Positions 12,881-19,375 of a stretch of DNA of 19,375 nt are shown here, piece after piece. The stretch spans positions 1 through 19,375 of the forward strand of contig JBJXFX010000030.1 of the NCBI GenBank assembly GCA_046152925.1, in the 5' to 3' direction. The DNA comes from CAMAUF01 sp046152925 (GTDB lineage: Bacteria > Chloroflexota > Dehalococcoidia > Tepidiformales > Tepidiformaceae). The notes below the pieces were generated by a model that was given only the letters and a program-made list of their open reading frames with translations, made no database searches and was not told where the DNA came from. A program made the translations under genes and the position numbers. Each line of letters begins with the position of its first letter. Within the stretch, counting starts at the first letter, position 1.

Positions 12881-13561
12881 CTACGCGGGCGCGGGCGCCA
12901 AGCGACCCACCGCGGCCACGGATCGCGTCCGCCAGAGGTCGACAGCGCCCGCGACAGCCCAAAGCTGGATCAGTGGGCTCGCCCAGGGGCCCATGCCGGC
13001 GGCGGCCGCGGCGAGCGTGACCACCGCGACGACGACGCCAACCACACCGAACCAGAGACCGAACGCCCGTGTGCGAATGATGAGGTACGAGGCAGACGCT
13101 ACCGCGAGCGCCGCGGCGGCCATCGCGACTACGCCAAAGAGGAACGTCCAGACGTGCCAGAGGGCGCGGAGCACATCGGGCCCGGGCAGCGACTCATCAC
13201 TGAACTGGACGGCGTGCGCCACGCCCCCGCGCGCCCCGAGCCCGGCGAGGACGGCGGCCGCGAATGCGACCGCCATCGCCGACATGAACCACGTCACCGC
13301 CGCCGGCCCGCCTTCGGCAACTGCGAATCGCGCACGGAGGCCAGCCACGAAGAGCAGAAAGCACGGGATCGCGGCGACCAGGAACATGGACGACAACACC
13401 GTGTTGTCCCGGTTGCTGGAGGAGGCCCACCAGTCGACGATTTCCTGGTCGGTGGCCTCGTGGATCGGGTCTACCGAGGCGAGACCGAAGAGCATGAGGA
13501 GTGCGAAGGCCACGCCGGCCAGCGCGCTCACAAGGATGGGGGACGGGAGAGGACGGTCCAT
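12881..13561 (-). CDS. Integral membrane protein of unknown function
   Basis: A protein of 226 residues with about six membrane segments: near 9-28, 56-76, 90-110, 136-160, 165-190 and 190-205. The extracytoplasmic or loop segment after the first helix has DPIHEATDQEIVDWWASSSNRD. Small multi-helix proteins of this type are frequent in actinobacteria and Chloroflexota, and I recognise no catalytic motif. AAGGAG lies 9 bases before the ATG. It is divergent from the sensor kinase gene across about 170 bases, so it could be a target or accessory of that system; this is only positional. Confidence 0.78.
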   Translation of the reverse strand: MDRPLPSPILVSALAGVAFALLMLFGLASVDPIHEATDQEIVDWWASSSNRDNTVLSSMFLVAAIPCFLLFVAGLRARFAVAEGGPAAVTWFMSAMAVAFAAAVLAGLGARGGVAHAVQFSDESLPGPDVLRALWHVWTFLFGVVAMAAAALAVASASYLIIRTRAFGLWFGVVGVVVAVVTLAAAAAGMGPWASPLIQLWAVAGAVDLWRTRSVAAVGRLAPAPA

Positions 13562-13733
13562 TCTCAGCGGCTCCTTCGCCCAGCAGTGCCTGCTTCGGGC
13601 GTGCCCCTAGCCTGGCGTGCGCTCGTCTTCGCCGCGCCGGTACGGGCACCAGACTTCTGGGCGTGCCCGCCCGAGGCCGATCTCCGGGGTAACCCTGAGG
13701 CTGGCGGCCGGTTTGCGTGCGAGAATGCGCGCC

Positions 13734-15749
13734 ATGCCGCGCGTCAGGAAACTTGGTTGGCCGTTCGCGCTGGTGGTCGCCGCCTGGCTCCTGGGCGTCG
13801 CCTCGTTCGCGGTGAGCGTGGCCTTCGACCAGAAGTTCCAGGCCGCGGGCCGGGCGGACCTCAGCGAACTGCGATCGCTGAGCACTCTGGCCTTCGTCAT
13901 CCCGGTGATGAGCGCGCTCCTCGTCGGCTCGGCCATCGCCATCCGGCGGCCCCGTCACCCCGTGGGCTGGCTGTTCGCTGGCCTCGCGCTGATGATCGTG
14001 GTGACGGGCCACTTCGACAGTTACGCAGCCTACGGCGGCGTAGCCCGCCAAGAGTCGCTCCCTGGCATCGGCATCGCCGGGGTGATCGGCGATGCCTCCT
14101 TCATCCCGTTGATTGCCACCCTCGGGTTCATCATCCTGCTGACCCCGCATGGCACGCTCAGCGGCCGGGCCGCCTGGGCGAGCGCGCTCGTCGCCGGGAC
14201 GAGTGCGTTGGTCGCCTTCGGGGCCGCGCTGTTTCGCCCCTACCGGGGGCCCCTGGCACACACTGGCCAGATAACAAACCCGCTCGAGCTCGACGGCGCC
14301 GCGGGAGAGGTCGCGGCGACGGTCGGGGTGAGCGCCATCGCCGCGCTGCATCTGGCGCTGCTCGTCGCGGTCGTCCTGCTCTTCGTGCGGTTCTTCCGGT
14401 CAGCGGGCGACGAACGGCGGCAGCTCTCGTGGCTCGCGCTCGCGCTGATCCCTTTTCCGGTCCTCGTCGCCGGCGCCTGGGTTGCCGCCGCGTCGGGCCG
14501 CGAAACGATCTTGGCGTTCGTCGGCGCCTCGTTCATGGCGGTGATCCCGATGGCGGCGGGGCTTTCGATTGAGCGATATCAACTGTACGAGGTGGACCGC
14601 CTGCTGAGCCGCGGGCTCACCTACTCGTTGCTCTCGCTCTTGCTCGTGGCGACGTACTCGGTCACGGTCGTGTTCGTCAGCACATCGTTGGGCCAGTTCG
14701 GGGGCGATGCCCAGCTCCAGGCGGTCGTCGCCACGCTCGCCACCGTGAGCCTCGCCTTCCCAGCGCGACGCTTCCTCCAGGATGGGCTCGACCGGCGCTT
14801 CAACCGCCGGCGGTTCGACGCGATCGCGACCGTCCGCGCGTTCGTCCGCGAGCCAGCCCCGGGCACGACCGTCGAGGATGTGCTACGAACCGCGCTCGGC
14901 GCTCCGGACGCCCGCGTGGCGTTTTGGGTCGAAGATCGCGCGGAATGGGCGGCAGAGGACGGGACGATCCATACGCCAGGGGCGGACGACCTGGTCGCAC
15001 ACCGCCGGGGACGGCCGGTGGCGTCGATCGAGTTGGCCGGTGCAAAGAGCGACCCTCGATTAGTGACCGGCGTGGTTGCCGAGGCGCTCCCCGAGCTGGA
15101 AAGCGCGCGGCTGCGGGCGGCGATCGCGCTGCAGCTGGTCGAAGTCCGGGAATCGCGCGCCCGGATCGTGGCCGCCCAAGCCGCCGAGCGCCATCGGATC
15201 GAACGCAACCTCCACGACGGCGCCCAGCAGCGCCTGCTCGCGCTGGCCTTGAACCTGCGGGCCGCACAAGTGAGCCCAGACCCAACGCGCCAGCCAGCAG
15301 CTATCGAGGCAGCGATCGGTGAGGTCCAAGCGGCCGTCCGGGATCTCCGGGACCTCGCAAACGGCCTCCGGCCAGCGGTCTTGAACGATGCCGGCTTGGC
15401 CGCCGCCTTCGAAGACCTCGCGACCCGCGCGCCGGTGCCCATCGCGATCGCCGCCACCGCGGAGCGATTCGGGCCGGAGGTCGAAGATGCTGCCTGGTTC
15501 ATCGGCTGCGAAGCGATTGCGAACGCCGTGAAGCACGCGGCGCCGCGCTCGATCGCGCTCTCCCTCACCCGCGCGGGCGACCACCTGGACCTCCTCATCG
15601 AAGATGATGGCCGCGGCGGCGCCGACCCGGCAGGGAGCGGCGTCCGCGGCATGGCCGACCGCGCGGCGGCCGCCGGCGGCCGCGTGGTCGTTGCTCCACG
15701 GCCGCGCGGCGGCACGCTCGTCAGGGCCGAGATCCCATGCGGGTCGTAA
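13734..15749 (+). CDS. NarL-type sensor histidine kinase with ten-helix membrane domain
   Basis: A protein of 671 residues. Ten membrane segments fill about residues 8-375 (for example GWPFALVVAAWLLGVASFAV and the helix at LLSLLLVATYSVTVV). A linker/GAF-like region covers about 385-470. The HisKA_3 dimerisation helix has ERHRIERNLHDGAQQRLLAL with the phospho-acceptor His494. The HATPase domain has CEAIANAVKHA, IEDDGRGG and GSGVRGMADRA. The kinase senses an unknown membrane-linked signal and phosphorylates the response regulator encoded in the overlapping downstream gene. ATG 13734 was chosen because GAGA lies 9 bases upstream and the first helix starts soon after; ATG 13725 in the same frame is possible. 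It overlaps the regulator gene by 13 bases. Confidence 0.9.
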   Translation: MPRVRKLGWPFALVVAAWLLGVASFAVSVAFDQKFQAAGRADLSELRSLSTLAFVIPVMSALLVGSAIAIRRPRHPVGWLFAGLALMIVVTGHFDSYAAYGGVARQESLPGIGIAGVIGDASFIPLIATLGFIILLTPHGTLSGRAAWASALVAGTSALVAFGAALFRPYRGPLAHTGQITNPLELDGAAGEVAATVGVSAIAALHLALLVAVVLLFVRFFRSAGDERRQLSWLALALIPFPVLVAGAWVAAASGRETILAFVGASFMAVIPMAAGLSIERYQLYEVDRLLSRGLTYSLLSLLLVATYSVTVVFVSTSLGQFGGDAQLQAVVATLATVSLAFPARRFLQDGLDRRFNRRRFDAIATVRAFVREPAPGTTVEDVLRTALGAPDARVAFWVEDRAEWAAEDGTIHTPGADDLVAHRRGRPVASIELAGAKSDPRLVTGVVAEALPELESARLRAAIALQLVEVRESRARIVAAQAAERHRIERNLHDGAQQRLLALALNLRAAQVSPDPTRQPAAIEAAIGEVQAAVRDLRDLANGLRPAVLNDAGLAAAFEDLATRAPVPIAIAATAERFGPEVEDAAWFIGCEAIANAVKHAAPRSIALSLTRAGDHLDLLIEDDGRGGADPAGSGVRGMADRAAAAGGRVVVAPRPRGGTLVRAEIPCGS

Positions 15750-16381
15750 TCGCGGATGACTCAGCGCTCCTCCGCGAAGGGCTCGCGCGGCTGCTGGCCG
15801 AGGCCGGGACCGAGGTCGTCGCCGCCGTCGCCGATGGTCCAGCGCTTCAAGCCGCGGTCGCCGCGCAACGGCCCGACGTTGCCCTGGTCGATATCCGCAT
15901 GCCGCCAACGTTCACACACGAAGGGGCGGTGACGGCAGTAGCACTCCGGGCGGCGTGGCCCGCGCTGGGCATCCTCCTGCTCTCCCAATCGATCGAGAGC
16001 CGCTATGCGCTCGACCTCGCGCGCGAGCACCCTCGCGGCTTTGGCTATCTGCTCAAGGACCGTGTCGTCGACGTCGCGACGCTCGTCGATGCGGTCCATC
16101 GCGTCGCCTCCGGCGGGACCGTGCTCGACCCAGACATCGTTAGCCACTTTCTCGGGCGACAAGGCGCACGCTCCCGCGTCGCCTCCCTCACCGAACGCGA
16201 GCGCGACGTCCTCGCGCAAATGGCCGAGGGCCGGTCGAACAGCGGCATCGCGCAACGGCTGGTGCTGACGGAGAAGACCGTGGAGTCCCACATCGCCAAC
16301 ATCTTCGCCAAGTTGGACCTCGCACCGGAGCCCGAAGACCACCGGCGCGTCCTCGCCGTGCGCGCCTGGCTGGAGCCATAG
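15737..16381 (+). CDS. NarL/LuxR-family response regulator
   Basis: A protein of 214 residues. The receiver domain (1-125) has Asp7-Asp8, phospho-acceptor Asp52 in VALVDIRMPP, Ser83 or Ser85, and Lys107 in LLKD. The LuxR helix-turn-helix domain (146-205) has LTERERDVLAQMAEGRSNSGIAQRL and TEKTVESHIANIFAKLDL. After phosphorylation by the upstream kinase it would dimerise and bind DNA. The start ATG at 15737 lies inside the 3' end of the kinase gene, showing translational coupling. Target genes are not evident from the window. Confidence 0.94.
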   Translation: MRVVIADDSALLREGLARLLAEAGTEVVAAVADGPALQAAVAAQRPDVALVDIRMPPTFTHEGAVTAVALRAAWPALGILLLSQSIESRYALDLAREHPRGFGYLLKDRVVDVATLVDAVHRVASGGTVLDPDIVSHFLGRQGARSRVASLTERERDVLAQMAEGRSNSGIAQRLVLTEKTVESHIANIFAKLDLAPEPEDHRRVLAVRAWLEP

Positions 16382-16510
16382 CGGCCGACCGCGATGCCGC
16401 CCTTGACGGACAGAACCACCGGCCAGCTGGCACGGTCACATTCATAGCGCTGCGCCACACATCGCGGACTGGCCTTTCGCCGCCACCCACATTCCGGTAC
16501 CCTGAGCCTG

Positions 16511-16619
16511 TCGGGCGACTGGCGAGGTTCGCGGAGTACCGCGAGGGAGCCCGGCACTGCACATGGTCGCTCGCCTGGGCCGAAGGTCTCGTCGCACACC
16601 CGGTGCGCGGGGCCTTTTT
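16511..16619 (+). promoter_or_regulatory. ZTP (ZMP/AICAR) riboswitch upstream of purH
   Basis: The elements of the pfl/ZTP motif appear in order. P1 is CGGGC (16512-16516) paired with GCCCG (16549-16553). The conserved internal strand GACTGGCGA (16517-16525) follows. P2 is TCGCGG/CCGCGA (16529-16534, 16539-16544) with an AGTA loop, then GGGAGC. After a short linker comes CGCCTGGGC (16572-16580). GGCGA (16521-16525) can form the known pseudoknot with TCGCC (16571-16575). An intrinsic terminator follows. This class binds ZMP/ZTP, the folate-stress purine intermediate, and turns on purH and one-carbon genes. purH uses AICAR (ZMP) as its substrate. Confidence 0.88.
16583..16619 (+). terminator. 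Intrinsic terminator of the ZTP riboswitch expression platform
   Basis: AAGGTCTCG-T-CGCAC (16583-16597) pairs with GTGCG-CGGGGCCTT (16603-16616) around an ACCCG loop, with one bulged T and two G-T pairs, and runs into TTTTT (16615-16619). It ends 36 bases before the purH start. Ligand binding to the upstream aptamer would be expected to oppose termination and allow purH transcription. Confidence 0.75.
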
Positions 16620-16655
16620 CGATCCCACTGCATACCGTCCCAGGAGGGCACACCC

Positions 16656-18248
16656 ATGCGCGCACTGCTCGGCGTCTACGACAAGACTGGCATTGAAGAC
16701 TTCGCCCGCGGTCTCGTTGGCCTCGGCTGGGAGATCTGCTCCACCGGCGGCACCTTCGCCGCCCTCGAACGCGCGGGGATCCCCGTGCGCAAGGTCGAAG
16801 AGATCACGGGTTTCCCGGAGATGCTCGATGGCCGCGTGAAGACGCTTCACCCGGCCGTCCACGGCGGCATCCTCGCCCGCCGCGACCTCCCGGCCCACCT
16901 CGCCGCCCTCGAAGCCCATGACATCGGCCCGATCGACCTCGTCTGCGTAAACCTCTACCCATTCGTCGCGACCGTGACGAAGCCAGGCGGCGTCGCCTTC
17001 GAAGAGGGCATCGAGAACATCGACATCGGCGGCCCGACGATGATCCGCGCGGCCGCGAAGAACCATCAGGACGTCCTCGTGGTCGTCGACCCGGCCGACT
17101 ACGGGCCGATCCTCGATGGCCTCCGGGGCGGGAACATCGACCTCGCCCGCCGCAAGCAGCTCGCCTGGAAGGCGTTCGCGCACACCGCCTCGTATGACGC
17201 GGCCGTCAGCGAGTGGCTCTGGCCAGCGGCGGGCGAAGGGGAGTTCGCCCCGTCGCTCTCCATCCCGATGGACCGCCTCCTGGTCGATGGCGCCCCACTG
17301 CACCTCCGGTACGGCGAAAACCCGCACCAGAGCGCCGCCGTGTACGTCGACCGCTCCCTCCGTGAGCACGGCCGCGGAGGCATCGCCACCGCCGTCCAAC
17401 ATCACGGCAAAGAGATGTCGTACAACAACTACCTCGACGCGGACGCCGCCTGGAACGCCGCTGTCGACTTCCCCGGCCCGACCTGCGTGGTCGTGAAGCA
17501 CACGAACCCTTGTGGCGTGGCGACGCGCGACGACCTGCTCGAGGCCTACCGCCTCGCCGTCCGCGCCGACGCCACCAGCGCGTTCGGCGGCATCGTCGCC
17601 TTTAATCGTGTGGTCGACGAAACGCTCGCCCGCGAACTGCGCGAGTTTCGCAGCCCGAACGACGGCGAAACTCGCATGTTCTACGAGATCGTCGTCGCCC
17701 CTGGCTACACGCCGGAAGGCCTTCAGGTGCTCAAGGGGAAGTCGAAGGACTTGCGCATCCTGACGGCCGAACCGCGTCACCGCGGCGGGCGTGCTTATCG
17801 CCAGATCGGCGGCGGCTGGCTCGTCCAAGACGCGGACGACCGCGGCCCGGAGGACATCGAGTTGCGCGTCGTCACCGAGAAGGCCCCGACGCCCGAGCAA
17901 CTCGAAGACTTGAAGTTCGCCTGGCGCTGCGTGAAGCATGTAAAGAGCAACGCGATCACGGTGGCGAAAGACGGCCGCCTCCTCGGCATGGGCAGCGGCC
18001 AGCCAAACCGCGTGAAGAGCGTCGAGATCGCCATGGAGAAGGCCGGCGCGGAAGTGAAGGGCGCCTCATTAGCGAGCGACGCCTTCTTCCCGTTCGCCTG
18101 GGGCGACTCGATCGAAAAGGCGTGCCAAGCGGGCGTGGCGGCGATCATCCATCCCGGCGGGAGCCTGCGCGACCAGGACGGGATCGACTGCTGCAACAAG
18201 TACGGCGTCGCGATGGTGTTCACGGGCACGCGCCACTTCCGGCATTAG
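16656..18248 (+). CDS. purH: Bifunctional AICAR transformylase / IMP cyclohydrolase
   Basis: A protein of 530 residues, full length for the family. The N-terminal MGS-like cyclohydrolase domain has STGGTFAALERAGI, GRVKTLHPAVHGGIL, VNLYPF and ENIDIGGPTMIRAAAKN. The transformylase domain has LRYGENPHQSA, EMSYNNYLDADAA, KHTNPCG with catalytic Lys281-His282, SAFGGIVAFN, KHVKSNAI, SLASDAFFPF and IIHPGGSLRDQD. It performs the last two steps of de novo purine synthesis: formyl transfer from 10-formyl-THF to AICAR, then ring closure to IMP. ATG 16656 has AGGAGG 8 bases upstream. Upstream extension of the frame runs through the riboswitch and was discarded. Expression is likely controlled by the ZTP riboswitch. 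Confidence 0.97.
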   Translation: MRALLGVYDKTGIEDFARGLVGLGWEICSTGGTFAALERAGIPVRKVEEITGFPEMLDGRVKTLHPAVHGGILARRDLPAHLAALEAHDIGPIDLVCVNLYPFVATVTKPGGVAFEEGIENIDIGGPTMIRAAAKNHQDVLVVVDPADYGPILDGLRGGNIDLARRKQLAWKAFAHTASYDAAVSEWLWPAAGEGEFAPSLSIPMDRLLVDGAPLHLRYGENPHQSAAVYVDRSLREHGRGGIATAVQHHGKEMSYNNYLDADAAWNAAVDFPGPTCVVVKHTNPCGVATRDDLLEAYRLAVRADATSAFGGIVAFNRVVDETLARELREFRSPNDGETRMFYEIVVAPGYTPEGLQVLKGKSKDLRILTAEPRHRGGRAYRQIGGGWLVQDADDRGPEDIELRVVTEKAPTPEQLEDLKFAWRCVKHVKSNAITVAKDGRLLGMGSGQPNRVKSVEIAMEKAGAEVKGASLASDAFFPFAWGDSIEKACQAGVAAIIHPGGSLRDQDGIDCCNKYGVAMVFTGTRHFRH

Positions 18249-18258
18249 GAAGACTTGG

Positions 18259-18618
18259 TCACCGCTCGCCGGGCCAATCACTGAGATAGACGAGGTCATT
18301 GACCAGGCCATCACGGGCGCGTCCGAGCGCGGCGATCCGCCGCGCCAGTTCGCCCGGGCTCCACTGGCGATGCGTCACGAGCAGGATCCCGGCGTGTGTC
18401 CGGCCCGCTCGCACCGTAGCGGTATGGAGTCGAGCGAAGTCCTTTACGTTCGCCGTGAGGATGGCCCGTCCGAGTAAGGCCGCGAACTCCAATTGAGAAT
18501 GATCGGCTTCTCCGTTCCGGCCGGCATCAGCGGTCGTAAGGATGTCGAAGCCGAGCGTCGCCAGGGCCCCCGCGATTGCACGGGACTGGATGTCCTCATC
18601 GAGGTAGAGCGCGATCAC
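18259..18618 (-). CDS. DUF5615-type PIN-like toxin component
   Basis: A protein of 119 residues. It begins MIALYLDEDI with acidic residues Asp7, Glu8 and Asp9, followed by LGFDILTTADAGRNGEADHSQLEFA and RAILTANVKDFARL. This is the DUF5615 PIN-like layout, where clustered Asp/Glu residues form a probable metal-dependent RNase centre. It starts at GTG, which overlaps the stop of the DUF433 gene by four bases. It converges on purH with a 10-base gap. DUF433/DUF5615 pairs are widely regarded as toxin-antitoxin-like modules; activity is inferred. Confidence 0.83.
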   Translation of the reverse strand: MIALYLDEDIQSRAIAGALATLGFDILTTADAGRNGEADHSQLEFAALLGRAILTANVKDFARLHTATVRAGRTHAGILLVTHRQWSPGELARRIAALGRARDGLVNDLVYLSDWPGER

Positions 18619-18950
18619 CAGTCCGGGAGCAGGCCAACGGCGCGGGCCGCCTTGTACTCGGCTTCCATCCGCCCGGCGTCTTCGTCATCTTCGGCCCATT
18701 CCTGGTCGAGCCGCTCGCGGTTCGCGTAGTAGAACGCGAGCGCAGCGTAGACGTCCCGGGTGGTGATGCCGGCGTAGTCGTCGGCGACCGCCTCTGGGCT
18801 GAGGCCCTCCCCCTCCACGCGCCAAACCAGCATCCGGACGGGCATCCGTGTCCCCGCGACGCAAGGTTGGCCGCCTTGGACACCGGGCGTACACGTCACA
18901 AGCGTCCCGATATCCGCATAGCTCGGTGCTGGAGGGGTAAGCGTCGCCAT
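18615..18950 (-). CDS. DUF433-family antitoxin-like protein
   Basis: A protein of 111 residues. The DUF433 core is QPCVAGTRMPVRMLVWRVEGEGLSPEAVADDYAGITTRDVYAALAFY (about 28-74), a small helical DNA-binding-like domain. A charged C-terminal helix (NRERLDQEWAEDDEDAGRME) may contact the partner toxin. It is translationally coupled to the PIN-like gene through a GTGA overlap. AGGGGTG precedes the ATG closely, and TGATACGCT (extended -10-like) lies just upstream on the minus strand. Confidence 0.83.
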   Translation of the reverse strand: MATLTPPAPSYADIGTLVTCTPGVQGGQPCVAGTRMPVRMLVWRVEGEGLSPEAVADDYAGITTRDVYAALAFYYANRERLDQEWAEDDEDAGRMEAEYKAARAVGLLPDW

Positions 18951-19007
18951 GTCACCCCTAGCGTATCACTCCGGACTCCGGGCATGTCCGCTTCATCTGC
19001 AACGCCG

Positions 19008-19035
19008 AACGGGGCTGCCTTTCGGCAGCCCCGTT
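19008..19035 (-). terminator. Hairpin terminator downstream of the capsid-like gene
   Basis: AACGGGGCTGCC (19008-19019) and GGCAGCCCCGTT (19024-19035) form a perfect 12-base stem with a 4-base loop. It lies 22 bases after the stop of the minus-strand capsid-like gene and before the DUF433 gene. The stem ends in TT but no long T run follows. Confidence 0.65.
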
Positions 19036-19057
19036 TCGTTCTAAGCCCCGCAGAGAG

Positions 19058-19375
19058 CTACGGACGGACGCCCGTCAGCCTCGCCAGCTTCACCGTGTTG
19101 AACAGCGCGAGGCTCGCGTACCACTTCACGCGCACGCGGGTCGCGTCCTTTGTTTCCAGGCTGCCGACGCGCTCCACCGTCAGGCCGCCCGGCGCCGTCA
19201 GGCCCATGACGCCGCCCTCGCCGAACTGCATCGCGTAGATCGTGCTGCAGTCCGTGCTCGTGCCGACGGTCAAGGCATCGCTGATGTAGTCGTTGATCCC
19301 GATCGGCACGCCGTCGTAGAACTGGAGCATCTGGCCGAATTCGTCCCGGTCCGCCTCCAGGAAGCTGCCGGATGC
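19058..19375 (-). CDS. Phage major capsid-like protein, C-terminal part
   Basis: The last 105 residues of a protein that continues past the window edge; the frame is open to 19375, so the ATG at 19330 is internal. The sequence has EFGQMLQFYDGVPIGINDYI, a STDCSTIYAMQFGEGGVMGL strand pair, and the ending TRVRVKWYASLALFNTVKLARLTGV. A 'YdGvPI...D' loop, a 'SIYavrFG' strand and an 'R-x-eWY-x-gLal...arl-GI' finish are typical of HK97-fold major capsid proteins of tailed phages. An encapsulin or other shell protein is less likely. It suggests a prophage or remnant to the right. A terminator follows closely, so this may be the end of a phage-derived unit. Confidence 0.72.
   Translation of the reverse strand, partial: ASGSFLEADRDEFGQMLQFYDGVPIGINDYISDALTVGTSTDCSTIYAMQFGEGGVMGLTAPGGLTVERVGSLETKDATRVRVKWYASLALFNTVKLARLTGVRP

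Noticed and set aside
12788..14572. Long plus-strand and minus-strand frames over the membrane-protein and kinase genes
   Set aside because: Arg/Gly/His-rich translations without motifs; the supported genes have membrane helices, HisKA_3 and HATPase signatures.
16188..17939. A 583-codon frame antisense to purH
   Set aside because: It runs through the riboswitch and is fully opposite a complete, motif-rich purH.
1..19375. tRNA, rRNA, CRISPR or insertion-sequence features
   Set aside because: No cloverleaf with a CCA end, rRNA core, regularly spaced repeats or transposase motifs were found on either strand by reading.

Overview
The window is a GC-rich bacterial chromosome segment, about two thirds G+C by eye, with dense genes and short gaps. 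An F420/FDOR-type flavoprotein, an actinobacterial-style CysO sulfur carrier, a ZTP riboswitch before purH and several probably leaderless genes fit a Chloroflexota or actinobacteria-like lineage. I favour Chloroflexota, but only as an inference. No rRNA, tRNA, CRISPR array or insertion sequence was seen.

Layout. Positions 1-1186, minus strand: the first codons of a gene running off the left edge behind a structured leader, a cysteine-motif protein resembling DUF6714, and an FDOR-family protein. Positions 1344-5230, plus: two adjacent ABC half-transporters that form an asymmetric heterodimeric exporter. Positions 5258-5806, plus: a RelE/ParE-type toxin with its antitoxin. Positions 5887-7173, plus: an atypical acyl-CoA dehydrogenase-family flavoprotein behind a small palindrome. 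It converges through a shared terminator on a minus-strand coiled-coil protein with a nuclease-like C-terminus (7221-8015).

The core of the window is a minus-strand block transcribed from 12678 down to 8049. It encodes an Rrf2-family regulator, a cysteine synthase (ATGA overlap), an E1-like adenylyltransferase fused to its own ubiquitin-like domain with about 130 unexplained residues in between, a CysO-like sulfur carrier carrying a 20-residue tail after its diglycine, a Nudix-like protein whose Nudix box has lost its catalytic residues, and a sulfite-oxidase-fold molybdoenzyme. The first four genes parallel the mycobacterial protein-thiocarboxylate route to cysteine: MoeZ activates CysO, CysO-thiocarboxylate feeds CysM, and the Mec+ JAMM protease releases cysteine. 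No JAMM protease is present here, and both ubiquitin-like modules have residues after the GG. This is the best candidate for an undescribed variant system.

Right of this block are a membrane protein (12881-13561, minus) and a divergent NarL-type two-component system with a 10-TM sensor kinase overlapping its response regulator (13734-16381). Next comes purH (16656-18248) under a ZTP riboswitch with an intrinsic terminator. purH consumes AICAR/ZMP, the ligand that the riboswitch senses. A DUF433/DUF5615 toxin-antitoxin-like pair (18259-18950, minus) follows. The right edge holds the C-terminal end of a phage major-capsid-like protein, suggesting a prophage or phage remnant beyond the window. 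No gene-free stretch exceeds 300 bases.
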